A DNA stretch of 64,000 bases from Rhizobium redzepovicii (GTDB lineage Bacteria > Pseudomonadota > Alphaproteobacteria > Rhizobiales > Rhizobiaceae): assembly GCF_019793435.1 (NCBI RefSeq), contig NZ_JAILYH010000023.1, forward strand, positions 33,285 to 97,284, in the 5' to 3' direction. This document shows, piece by piece, positions 1-8,304 of this stretch. How positions within the stretch are numbered: position 1 is the stretch's first letter; each line of letters opens with the position of its first letter. The notes beneath the pieces are model-generated. The model did not search any database. It was not told the origin of the DNA and saw only the letters and a program-made list of their open reading frames with translations. A program made the translations under genes and the position numbers.

Positions 1-2591
1 CCACTCTGCGAGCCGACGAGCAGATGATTGCGCTTCGCGACGAAAAGAAGCTGCCGACCTTCATCGGCCTCGAGGCGCTTCTCGCCCAGAAGCCTAATGA
101 CCGTCAGAAGTGGCTGAAGGATCACGCAATCAAACTGTCGGCCAAGCAGGCTAAGGTCATCATGGACGCGGTCGACGTCCCGGCGCTCCTGGATACCTTT
201 GGCGGGCTGATCGACCTACGCGCCACGCCGGATGGCTCCGCCATCGCTCCCGGCACACCCTTTCTTCAGCCGACCGAAGAACGCCGAAGGTCAGGCTCGC
301 ACTACACCCCGCGTTCGCTGACCGAGCCGATTGTCCGCCATGCGCTGGAACCGGCCTTCGAGCGAATTGGCCCCAAGGCCTCGCCCGAGGCTGTGCTCTC
401 GCTGAAGGTTTGTGATCCGGCCTGCGGCTCGGGCGCATTCCTGGTCGAAGCCTGCCGCCAGCTAGGTGCGCGGCTGGAGCAGGCCTGGAATATGTACGGC
501 GCGGAAAAGCCGACCATTCCGCCGGATGAGGATGAGGCGTTGCATGCCCGGCGTCTGGTCGCTCAGAAATGCCTCTATGGCGTTGATCGAAACCCGATGG
601 CGGTGGACCTGGCGCGTCTATCCCTGTGGTTGGCGACCCTAGCGCGGGATCACGAATTTACCTTCCTCGACCATGCCATCAAAAGCGGCGATAGCCTGGT
701 CGGATTGACACGGCATGAGATCGAAGCCGCCCATTGGGACGCCTCAAAGCTCGGCCTGCCGCTGTTCCGCAGCATGATCAAGGAGGCGGTGGACCGCGCC
801 CAAGAGGGACGCGAGGCGATCCGGAATGCGCCAGACGATATCACGCGTGCCGTACAGGAATCTCGCTTTCGCCGTGTCGAGACAGAGGTTGAGCCGGCAC
901 GCATCGTTGGAGATGCCGTCATCGCTGCCTTCTTCGCTGCCGATAAGGCGAAGGCACGCGAGATGGAGCGGGCCAAGGTTGAAAGCTGGATAGGCGGCCA
1001 TCTTCAGCCACGCTGGGACCTCCTGGAAGCCAAGACACAAACCTTCCGGACAGAACAGGGTTGGCGACCATTTCACTGGGAGATCGAGTTTCCAGAAGTG
1101 TTCGGACGGCACAATCCGGGATTTGATGCCATTATCGGTAATCCGCCATTTCTTGGCGGGAAGCGCATATCAGGTTCGCTTGGCTCTGCGGTCGGAAATT
1201 GGCTAGTCGAGATTAACAAGGACACCAATGGAAACGTCGACTTAGTCGCACATTTTTTTCGCCGCGCTTTCGGACTTCTCAGGGCAGGGAGTGCCTTTGG
1301 TCTCATTGCCACAAAGACCATCGCTCAAGGCGATACTAGGCGCGGAGGCCTCGCCTGGATTGGAAAAAATGGTGGTCGGATCGTTCATGCTGAACGCCGT
1401 CTACGTTGGCCCGGCGAGGCTGCCGTCGTTGTCAGCTCGGCAGTGGTAGTGAAAGGCGATTCCCGCGTTGAGAGTTGCACCCTCGACGGCAAACCCGTTT
1501 CGTTCATTTCTGCATTTCTGTACAGCGGCGGTAGTCACGAGGACCCTAAACGACTTAATCGGAACTCCGGGAAATCATTTATCGGTTGTGACATTAAGGG
1601 CCAGGGCTTCTTGTTTGCCGACGACGAGCCGATGGCGTCGTCGTTGTCCAAGATGGAGTATCTGATTTCAGCCGCGCCAAGAAATTCCGAGATTATATTT
1701 CCCTACATTGGTGGCGAAGAAATCAACTCCGATCCCCGCCATAGACCTCGTAGATATGTCATCAACTTCGGGGAGATGGATGAGAATCAAGCAAGGCAAT
1801 GGCCGGACCTTTTCGAAATTGTAAGAGACAAAGTGCTGCCCGAGCGTTTGCAGAAGAAGGGCGACTTGTCTACATGGCCATTCTGGCATTTTTGGCGAGT
1901 CCGCAGAGAGCTTACTCACGCCTTAGGTCAGTATCCCCGCGTTTTGGCAATTGCGCAGACCGGTAACATGCTCGGTTTCGCTTTTGTCTCAAGACCCGTT
2001 GTCTTCAGCCATACTGCCGTAGTTTTCCCAACCGATGCTATTTCGTTTTTTGCTGTGCTCCAATCGCGGGTACATGAACTCTGGATAAGGATGTTCTCCG
2101 CAACCATGAAAAATGATGCGCGCTACATCCCCAAAGATTGCTTTGAGACTTTTGCCTTACCTGATTGCCAAGAGAACAATGAAGCCTTGGATGGTATCGG
2201 TGCGATATATCTGGAATGCCGTGCATCAGTGATGGTTTCGTCTAATGAGGGCATGACCAAGACGTACAGCCGCTTCCATGATATGGACGAGCGAAGCGAG
2301 CCCATCGAGCATCTGCGCGAGCTTCACGACGAAATGGATCGTGCCGTTCTGCGCGCCTATGGCTGGGATGACCTTGCCGATGAACTGCGTCCCCAATTTC
2401 TCACTAAAGAGACTGAAGATGACCCCACCTATCAGGGTCGCTACTTCTGGAATGCCGAAGGCCGTGATCGTGTAATGTCCCGCCTGCTGGCGCTCAATGC
2501 CGAGCGACATGCGGAAGAGGTTCGGCTGGGTATTGCACCGAAAGGCTCCGCGCGGAGCAATGAAGACGAGGATGGGGAGGAGGCGGAATGA
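1..2591 (+). CDS. drmMI: DISARM adenine-specific DNA methylase DrmMI (5' end cut by window)
   Basis: Likely N6-adenine methyltransferase of a class 1 DISARM anti-phage locus, which marks host DNA as self. The reading frame is open to the left edge, so the first in-frame ATG (base 24, 855 codons) is probably internal and the N-terminus lies outside. Motif I is seen as DPACGSGAF (about nt 415-441, SAM binding) and catalytic motif IV as GNPPF (about nt 1138-1152), the order of gamma-type, Eco57I-like N6 methylases; a long C-terminal part would hold target recognition. The stop overlaps the next start (ATGA). drmA and drmB follow three genes later. Without them it could be read as a type IIG enzyme, so the DISARM call rests on context. 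Confidence 0.82.
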   Translation, partial: TLRADEQMIALRDEKKLPTFIGLEALLAQKPNDRQKWLKDHAIKLSAKQAKVIMDAVDVPALLDTFGGLIDLRATPDGSAIAPGTPFLQPTEERRRSGSHYTPRSLTEPIVRHALEPAFERIGPKASPEAVLSLKVCDPACGSGAFLVEACRQLGARLEQAWNMYGAEKPTIPPDEDEALHARRLVAQKCLYGVDRNPMAVDLARLSLWLATLARDHEFTFLDHAIKSGDSLVGLTRHEIEAAHWDASKLGLPLFRSMIKEAVDRAQEGREAIRNAPDDITRAVQESRFRRVETEVEPARIVGDAVIAAFFAADKAKAREMERAKVESWIGGHLQPRWDLLEAKTQTFRTEQGWRPFHWEIEFPEVFGRHNPGFDAIIGNPPFLGGKRISGSLGSAVGNWLVEINKDTNGNVDLVAHFFRRAFGLLRAGSAFGLIATKTIAQGDTRRGGLAWIGKNGGRIVHAERRLRWPGEAAVVVSSAVVVKGDSRVESCTLDGKPVSFISAFLYSGGSHEDPKRLNRNSGKSFIGCDIKGQGFLFADDEPMASSLSKMEYLISAAPRNSEIIFPYIGGEEINSDPRHRPRRYVINFGEMDENQARQWPDLFEIVRDKVLPERLQKKGDLSTWPFWHFWRVRRELTHALGQYPRVLAIAQTGNMLGFAFVSRPVVFSHTAVVFPTDAISFFAVLQSRVHELWIRMFSATMKNDARYIPKDCFETFALPDCQENNEALDGIGAIYLECRASVMVSSNEGMTKTYSRFHDMDERSEPIEHLRELHDEMDRAVLRAYGWDDLADELRPQFLTKETEDDPTYQGRYFWNAEGRDRVMSRLLALNAERHAEEVRLGIAPKGSARSNEDEDGEEAE

Positions 2592-3076
2592 CGGAAATGC
2601 CTTATCTCAAGCAGAACCGTCTCGCAGACGTGATTGCTGCCATTCAGTTCATGTCCCAGAACGTGCGCTCCAGCCAACCTTGCGAGAAGTGGGCAGACTA
2701 CATTTCTGGCGATAAGACGAAAGCGGATCATTGGCGAGAGGTGTTCGATGAACATCCAGAGTTCTTCCGCAAGTCGCCTGACAATGTCGATCACTATGCG
2801 CTGATCTGGCGTCGAGCGTCGCCTCGTCTCTTTTATCGCAAAGAGGATCGGCTGCTGACGAAGCCAGAATACGATCAGCTTTCCGCCGAGGAACGGACCT
2901 TTGTGTCACGGGTGCGGGTGCCGGACGCCGAGATCAAGACTCTAATCGACATTGCCATCGAACTGCATGCCAAAGCGCGCGAGCAACATACAGATTGGCG
3001 CTGGTGGGTGCCGACCGTTGCGAGCTTCGTCGGATCGCTTGTCGCGGTTCTGCTTGGCGTCGCGTTTGGCAAATAG
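2588..3076 (+). CDS. Small C-tail-anchored protein inside the DISARM locus, function unknown
   Basis: A 162-aa protein whose start overlaps the drmMI stop, so it is translationally coupled. Residues 1-130 are polar and soluble-looking, with no motif I recognise. The last about 24 residues (from WWVPT to the end) form one hydrophobic segment followed by only GK, which suggests a C-terminal membrane anchor. I know no named family for it. Its position suggests it works with the methylase or with the XRE-ImmA and PIN genes that follow; tethering a defence component to the membrane is possible but only inference. Confidence 0.7.
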   Translation: MTEMPYLKQNRLADVIAAIQFMSQNVRSSQPCEKWADYISGDKTKADHWREVFDEHPEFFRKSPDNVDHYALIWRRASPRLFYRKEDRLLTKPEYDQLSAEERTFVSRVRVPDAEIKTLIDIAIELHAKAREQHTDWRWWVPTVASFVGSLVAVLLGVAFGK

Positions 3077-3082
3077 AAGATC

Positions 3083-3121
3083 GCAAGAAATTCTTGCATA
3101 ATGGAATTTGCAAGATTATAT
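3083..3121 (+). promoter_or_regulatory. Palindromic operator and promoter-like region before the XRE-ImmA gene
   Basis: A perfect inverted repeat, GCAAGAA-A-TTCTTGC, lies at 3083-3097, and a half-copy (GCAAGA) at 3110-3115. Promoter-like hexamers overlap them: TTGCAT (3095-3100) and TTATAT (3116-3121), with short 15-nt spacing. The first codon of the XRE-ImmA gene is 20 bases downstream. XRE-family regulators commonly bind such short palindromes and repress their own promoters, so this is the best candidate operator. It would also create an internal transcription start for the PIN, drmA and drmB genes. Confidence 0.5.
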
Positions 3122-3140
3122 GGGGCGAAGGAGAACCCCA

Positions 3141-4244
3141 ATGACCACGACCATCGGCGCACGCATCAAATCATTGCGAGAGCAGCGAAGGCTTTCACAG
3201 GAAGACGTGGCTGAGAAATTCGGCTTTAACGATCGTCAAACCCTGTCGGCCATCGAAACCGGCGACCGCAAGGTCGCAGCGGACGAACTGTTGCGTGCCG
3301 TCCAAATCTTCGGCGTGCCGATCGACTATCTCACTGATCCGTTCATGCTCGCCGGAGAAGGCCGTTTTTCCTGGCGACAGACCGGGGTCGATGGAGACGG
3401 GCTCCGTGGCTACGAGGAGTCCGCCGGTCGTCTGATTGCAGCCTTCCGCACACTCGCACGCCAGACAGGCCACAAGCCTCCTCTCATGCGGCCAGCGTTG
3501 AGCCTGTCGAAGCAGTCGAGCTATAACGACGCAAGTGCCGCTGGCGAACGCTTCGCCGCCGAATTTGATCTCGGAGACGTGCCGGCTCGCCGGCTGGCGG
3601 ATGCCATGGAAAAGCTCGGCATCCTAGTCCTGATGGTCGACCCGATCGACGGTGTTTCGGGAGCGGCCTGTCGTCTACCCGAACTGGATGTCGTGCTCAT
3701 CAATCGCAATGAAATCCCGGGGCGACGCCATTTTGATCTTGCACATGAGCTTTTTCACATCCTGACATGGGAGAAGATGCCCCCCGAGCATATCGAGGAA
3801 GCCATGCCGAAAAGGCGAAACCGCGTCGAGCAACTGGCAGACAATTTCGCGTCGGCGCTTCTGATGCCTGGAGCCGTGCTGGATCGGTTTGGTGAATGGG
3901 GGGGGTTGACGGATGAGAAATTGGTCGATCGCCTCAATGAAGTGGCAGACGAGATGCTAGTGACATCGCAGGCATTGCGTTGGAGGCTCGTCGGCATGAA
4001 GCGTTTGAGCCGCGAGCTGAGCAATGCGATTTCTGGAGATGACCTAAGAAACAACGGCAGGACGAAACCGGGAAAGCCGGAAACACCGCCGCTGTTCTCA
4101 AAGCCGTTCGTCCAGATTGTTGCTGCCGCACTGGATGAGGGGCAAACATCGATGCGCCGGATTGCCTCTATCCTTGGTCTTGCCATTGACGATTTTGCCG
4201 ATCTGTTTGCAGCCCATGGCGTCGAAGCGCCTTACGAGTTGTGA
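3141..4244 (+). CDS. XRE-family regulator fused to an ImmA/IrrE metallopeptidase
   Basis: A 367-aa, two-domain protein. Residues about 5-65 are an XRE helix-turn-helix (IKSLREQRRLSQEDVAEKFG onward). Residues about 150-280 are an ImmA/IrrE-type zinc peptidase with HELFH at 202-206. Related ImmA proteins cleave a partner repressor or antitoxin when triggered. ATG 3141 was chosen because GGAG lies 7 bases upstream; an earlier in-frame ATG at 3108 has no site and overlaps the promoter. The PIN-like gene starts 6 bases after the stop. Such a regulator could hold the defence genes low until invasion, or form a toxin-antitoxin pair with the PIN protein; the sequence alone does not decide. Confidence 0.85.
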   Translation: MTTTIGARIKSLREQRRLSQEDVAEKFGFNDRQTLSAIETGDRKVAADELLRAVQIFGVPIDYLTDPFMLAGEGRFSWRQTGVDGDGLRGYEESAGRLIAAFRTLARQTGHKPPLMRPALSLSKQSSYNDASAAGERFAAEFDLGDVPARRLADAMEKLGILVLMVDPIDGVSGAACRLPELDVVLINRNEIPGRRHFDLAHELFHILTWEKMPPEHIEEAMPKRRNRVEQLADNFASALLMPGAVLDRFGEWGGLTDEKLVDRLNEVADEMLVTSQALRWRLVGMKRLSRELSNAISGDDLRNNGRTKPGKPETPPLFSKPFVQIVAAALDEGQTSMRRIASILGLAIDDFADLFAAHGVEAPYEL

Positions 4245-4250
4245 GGCTGC

Positions 4251-4760
4251 ATGGCTCGACACCATGGCCCTGTTCTCGTTGACACCAACGTCATCATCGA
4301 GTGCTGGCGTGTCTCGGCGTGGAAAGCGCTTTGTGGGGGCTACGCGGTCGAGACGGTTGGCGACTGTTTTGTCGAGACGCAGACCGGTTTCCAGAAACGT
4401 CGACCCGAAGAGCAGATTGATAGCGATGTACTGGCGAAGACACTCAAGGCCGTCCACGCCGTTCAGGATATTGACCATGCCGAGGCGGTGACCAGAGACC
4501 TTTCAATCGCGCACCTCGACGCTGGCGAACGTGCTCTCTGGGCGCATGCGATCCGTAGGAAGGACGCCTGGGTATTGTGCGGTCCGGACAAAGCCAGCCT
4601 CCGGATCGGCATTCGCCTTGGTCTCCGCGAGCGTCTGGTGTCGCTCGAGCGGCTACTCGGTGATGTCGGCTTCAAGCCCAAGTTCGACCTCAAGTCATCA
4701 TATACACAAAAGTGGCTTGATCAGGCGCTGGCGCAACTTGCGCAGCTGGAGGGGAAGTAA
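4251..4760 (+). CDS. PIN-like domain protein, putative RNase
   Basis: A 169-aa protein starting VLVDTNVIIE, the usual opening of a PIN domain. Likely metal-binding acids are D11, E93 (in LDAGERALWAHA, like the D-x-G-E motif of PIN toxins) and D113 (in LCGPDK). PIN proteins are Mg-dependent RNases, many of them toxins or translation-blocking effectors. It lies 6 bases after the XRE-ImmA stop, and its TAA overlaps the drmA ATG. It is a little longer than typical VapC toxins (about 130-145 aa), and no VapB-like antitoxin is seen; the XRE-ImmA protein may fill that role. The family call is by motif only. Confidence 0.68.
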   Translation: MARHHGPVLVDTNVIIECWRVSAWKALCGGYAVETVGDCFVETQTGFQKRRPEEQIDSDVLAKTLKAVHAVQDIDHAEAVTRDLSIAHLDAGERALWAHAIRRKDAWVLCGPDKASLRIGIRLGLRERLVSLERLLGDVGFKPKFDLKSSYTQKWLDQALAQLAQLEGK

Positions 4761-7700
4761 TGTCGAACAATACGACCACGACACCGTTGCAAGATGCGCT
4801 AAGCATCCTCCCCAAGCCGACATCCCCCGTTGAAGTTCGTGAACGCTTGATGAACCTGCTGCGCCGTGATCTGGTTGGAGCGCATCCTGACCTCGATCCT
4901 GATCTCGATCGGGAAATTATTTCCGGCACGAGCCCCTCAACCTGGTATCTCACCGGTTTTCTCGCCCCCCGCCGCAAGGATAGCCGTGAACGCCGCGCCG
5001 AGAAAATTCTCGGAAATGGCGCTGCCGACGACGAAAAGGCAGAAGCCCAGCTCGACGCCCTGCGCTCGGCCGAGGGTATGGAACTGGGCGCTCCTGGCTC
5101 GGGCAGCGCCGTCGACGACGGCGCGAGCGAGCGGCCGCCGATGCGTTCCTTTGTTCCCTCTTCACTAGGTCTGACAGTGCTGCTGCCGCGCTCGGCGAAG
5201 ACGCTTCAAGCGCGCGTTACGTGGGGCGACTACGTTACCGAACCGCCGCTCGACAAAGCCGTGTTTTTGCCCGACGAGAGAGAAAAGGCCGTTCAGGCAG
5301 GCGAGCAGCCGAAGGAGCCGCCAAAGAGTTCACTCGATTGGCGCAGAATTCCGCGCGAGGAACGCCTGACCATCGATCTGGCAACATTGCAGGAGGGGAT
5401 TCCCCAGCGCATCGTGGTGCCCGAGAGCGCAGCCCCGCAGGTGCCAGGGGGCGGGCTCGAACTGGTGGTTACCGTTCGGCCGGCCCAGACGGCAGGCATC
5501 GATGGCATCCGGGACGATGTTCTGGCAGTCTCCGTTTTTCTGGTGAACGCCCGCCCGGAAACATATCGCCGCTTCGGAGACATCGCCTTCTGCTTCCAGG
5601 CTCGCCTCGAACTGCATACCGTCGATGGTTTTGCGCCTCGCGACGACCGCGCATCGTATAATGCCAGCGATTTCGATGAGCGCCTTGCCGATCTCCATTA
5701 CCGTGATGTCTGCTCCTTTGCCGTTGGCCACAACACCTCAGCCGATTGGTGCGTGCTCGACGAGCGTGGTCGGATCGTGACCGTATTCACCAATCCTATC
5801 CCCGTCCAAGAGGTGGAAAAGCTTGGTGCCGACATTCCCGTTCCCGCTGTGGAGCGGAGCATGGACGAACTGGAGAAGGCCGCGGCTGATGTCGCCAGTC
5901 TGAAAGCCGCACTTTCCGCCCTGCCGGTCGAATATGCCAAATGGGCCATCGAGCAGGATGGGTTGATTGCCGACGTCTCGGGAGCACGCCGCCAACACGT
6001 CGCGCGCGACTGCCTTGTGAGAATCCGCGAGGCCTGCCGCCGCATCGAAGGCGGGATCGATCGTCTGGTGAATGACCCGACGAGCCGCGAGGCCTTCCGT
6101 ATCATGAACAAGGTCATGGCGCGGGCGAACCGACAGCGGGCTGCGGCCGACAACAAGAAGCCGCTGTCAGAGCAACGCGCACCGACATGGCGCTTGTTCC
6201 AGCTAGCCTTCATCCTTCTCAACCTCGACGGCTTGGCTGACCCCGGCCATGACGATCGGCCGATTGTCGATCTCCTGTTCTTCCCGACCGGTGGCGGCAA
6301 GACAGAAGCCTATTTGGGGCTCGCGGCCTTCGCCATTGCCCGCCGCCGTCTGGCCAATCCGGGCCTGGAGGGTGCGGGGCTGTCGGTCGTGATGCGCTAC
6401 ACGCTGCGGCTTCTGACGCTCGACCAGCTGCAACGTGCGGCAGGTCTCGTCTGCGCGCTCGAGCTCGAGCGGAAAAGCAATCCTGAACTCGGGACCTGGC
6501 CCATCGAGATCGGTCTCTGGGTAGGGGGAGGCGCGACCCCCAACGCGCTCGGCGACGCCAGGAACAAGAACCCAAGCACTGCCGTTGCCTGGTTGGCGGA
6601 ACACCGCAGCCGAAACGGGCCGGCACCGGCCCCGATGAAGAACTGCCCTTGGTGTGGTGAGCGCTTCAACAAGAACAGTTTCCAGATTCATCCAAACCTG
6701 ACCAAGCCAGAACGCCTGGACATTCGCTGCGACAATCTGCATTGCGAATTTTCAGGCGCTGACCGTCTACCGATAGTGGTGGTCGATGATGAGATTTATC
6801 GTCGTCTGCCAGCCTTCATGATCGCGACTGTCGATAAGTTTGCCAGCGTCCCCTGGGAAGGTCGCGCAGGCGCATTCTTCGGCCACGTCACCCGCTCGGA
6901 TTATTCAGGGTTCTACGGTGCCGGTGAAGCAGATGGCACCCGCATGTCGCGGGAACTGCGCCCCATCGACCTGATCATCCAGGACGAACTGCATTTGATC
7001 TCCGGACCACTCGGCACCATCGCCGGCCTTTACGAGACGGCATTCGATCTGCTCGCCTCACGCCAGATCAACGGCGAGCGTCGTGGCCCGAAGATCGTTG
7101 CGTCCACGGCAACCGTTCGGCGGGCGGAAACCCAGATCAAGAACCTATTCGGCCGCTCGAAGACGGCGATCTTCCCGCCGCCCGGCATCAGCCGCCACGA
7201 CTCCTTCTTTGCGAAGGTCGACCGGGAATCGCCATCGCGCTTCTATGCCGGCATTGCATCGCCAGGCCGTGGCCCGAAACTGGTTTACCTGCGGGCGCTG
7301 CAGACGATCCTTTCCGGTGCCGCAGCCCTTTCGACAGGGAACGACAACGATCCTGCCGACCCCTACCTGACGGCTCTCTGCTACTTCAACGCCCTTCGAG
7401 AGCTCGGAGGCGCACGGCGTATCGTCGAGGATGAGGTGCGGGCGCATCTGACCAGCTACGGCAGCAGCCGTGTCCGCAAACAACCGAGTGGACAGCCGTT
7501 CGCCGATAGGACATTGCGTGAAGTCCAGGAGCTGACTTCGCGTTACAGCACCGACCAGGTATCGGAGGCACGCACGCGGCTAGGCTATCCGGTGCTAGAG
7601 AAGAACGCTGTCGATGTAGCCTTGGCGACCAACATGATTTCTGTCGGTCTGGATATCGGCCGCCTTGGTCTGATGGTTGTGCAAGGTCAGCCGAAAACGG

Positions 7701-8293
7701 CTGCCGAATATATTCAGGCGACGTCTCGCGTCGGCCGTGAAGCCTCCAAGCCCGGGCTCGTCATCACACTTCTCAACATCCACAAGCCGCGAGACCGAAC
7801 GCATTACGAACAGTTCCGCGCATTCCACATGAGCTTCTACCGCGCCGTCGAGGCCACAAGCGTCACTCCGTTCTCTCCTCGGGCATTGGACCGGGCACTT
7901 GCAGCAACACTCGTTGCCGCCGCGCGCCATGTGGAGCCTGACCTCAGCCAGAACGACTTTGTCACGCGGATGGGGGACAACCCCGCTGCCTATACGGCTG
8001 TTCGCAAGATAGTCGAAGAAAAGATGGCGACCGCGAACGTCGAGCAGGAACTGGTCAACCGGTGCCTTGCCCGGCTTGATGAGTTGCGCGACGCGTGGAT
8101 ATCAATAGCTGACAGACAGACGGAAAACGGGGATCGCTTCGTCTACGCGAAAGCGGAGCCGGTGCAGCGCCTGTTGCAAGACACCTTGGGCCTACGCGGA
8201 AACAACTTCTTCGTCGCTGCTCGATCCATGCGCGATACCGAACCGGTCGCACTGCTGAAAATCAGAAGGCCTGACGGCCGCTTGTTCGAGTAG
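4760..8293 (+). CDS. drmA: DISARM helicase DrmA
   Basis: A 1177-aa superfamily 2 helicase. Walker A is FFPTGGGKTEAY at about residues 508-519, the Walker B/DEAH-like box is QDELH at about 739-743, and the C-terminal helicase motif is QATSRVGRE at about 985-993. Between them lies a zinc-ribbon-like cysteine set (CPWCG, then a later C-x4-C near residue 655). DrmA and DrmB form the core of DISARM and act on incoming unmodified DNA. The ATG overlaps the PIN gene stop and drmB follows 11 bases later. Length and motif order fit DrmA well. Confidence 0.9.
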   Translation: MSNNTTTTPLQDALSILPKPTSPVEVRERLMNLLRRDLVGAHPDLDPDLDREIISGTSPSTWYLTGFLAPRRKDSRERRAEKILGNGAADDEKAEAQLDALRSAEGMELGAPGSGSAVDDGASERPPMRSFVPSSLGLTVLLPRSAKTLQARVTWGDYVTEPPLDKAVFLPDEREKAVQAGEQPKEPPKSSLDWRRIPREERLTIDLATLQEGIPQRIVVPESAAPQVPGGGLELVVTVRPAQTAGIDGIRDDVLAVSVFLVNARPETYRRFGDIAFCFQARLELHTVDGFAPRDDRASYNASDFDERLADLHYRDVCSFAVGHNTSADWCVLDERGRIVTVFTNPIPVQEVEKLGADIPVPAVERSMDELEKAAADVASLKAALSALPVEYAKWAIEQDGLIADVSGARRQHVARDCLVRIREACRRIEGGIDRLVNDPTSREAFRIMNKVMARANRQRAAADNKKPLSEQRAPTWRLFQLAFILLNLDGLADPGHDDRPIVDLLFFPTGGGKTEAYLGLAAFAIARRRLANPGLEGAGLSVVMRYTLRLLTLDQLQRAAGLVCALELERKSNPELGTWPIEIGLWVGGGATPNALGDARNKNPSTAVAWLAEHRSRNGPAPAPMKNCPWCGERFNKNSFQIHPNLTKPERLDIRCDNLHCEFSGADRLPIVVVDDEIYRRLPAFMIATVDKFASVPWEGRAGAFFGHVTRSDYSGFYGAGEADGTRMSRELRPIDLIIQDELHLISGPLGTIAGLYETAFDLLASRQINGERRGPKIVASTATVRRAETQIKNLFGRSKTAIFPPPGISRHDSFFAKVDRESPSRFYAGIASPGRGPKLVYLRALQTILSGAAALSTGNDNDPADPYLTALCYFNALRELGGARRIVEDEVRAHLTSYGSSRVRKQPSGQPFADRTLREVQELTSRYSTDQVSEARTRLGYPVLEKNAVDVALATNMISVGLDIGRLGLMVVQGQPKTAAEYIQATSRVGREASKPGLVITLLNIHKPRDRTHYEQFRAFHMSFYRAVEATSVTPFSPRALDRALAATLVAAARHVEPDLSQNDFVTRMGDNPAAYTAVRKIVEEKMATANVEQELVNRCLARLDELRDAWISIADRQTENGDRFVYAKAEPVQRLLQDTLGLRGNNFFVAARSMRDTEPVALLKIRRPDGRLFE

Positions 8294-8304
8294 CGAGAAG
8301 AACC

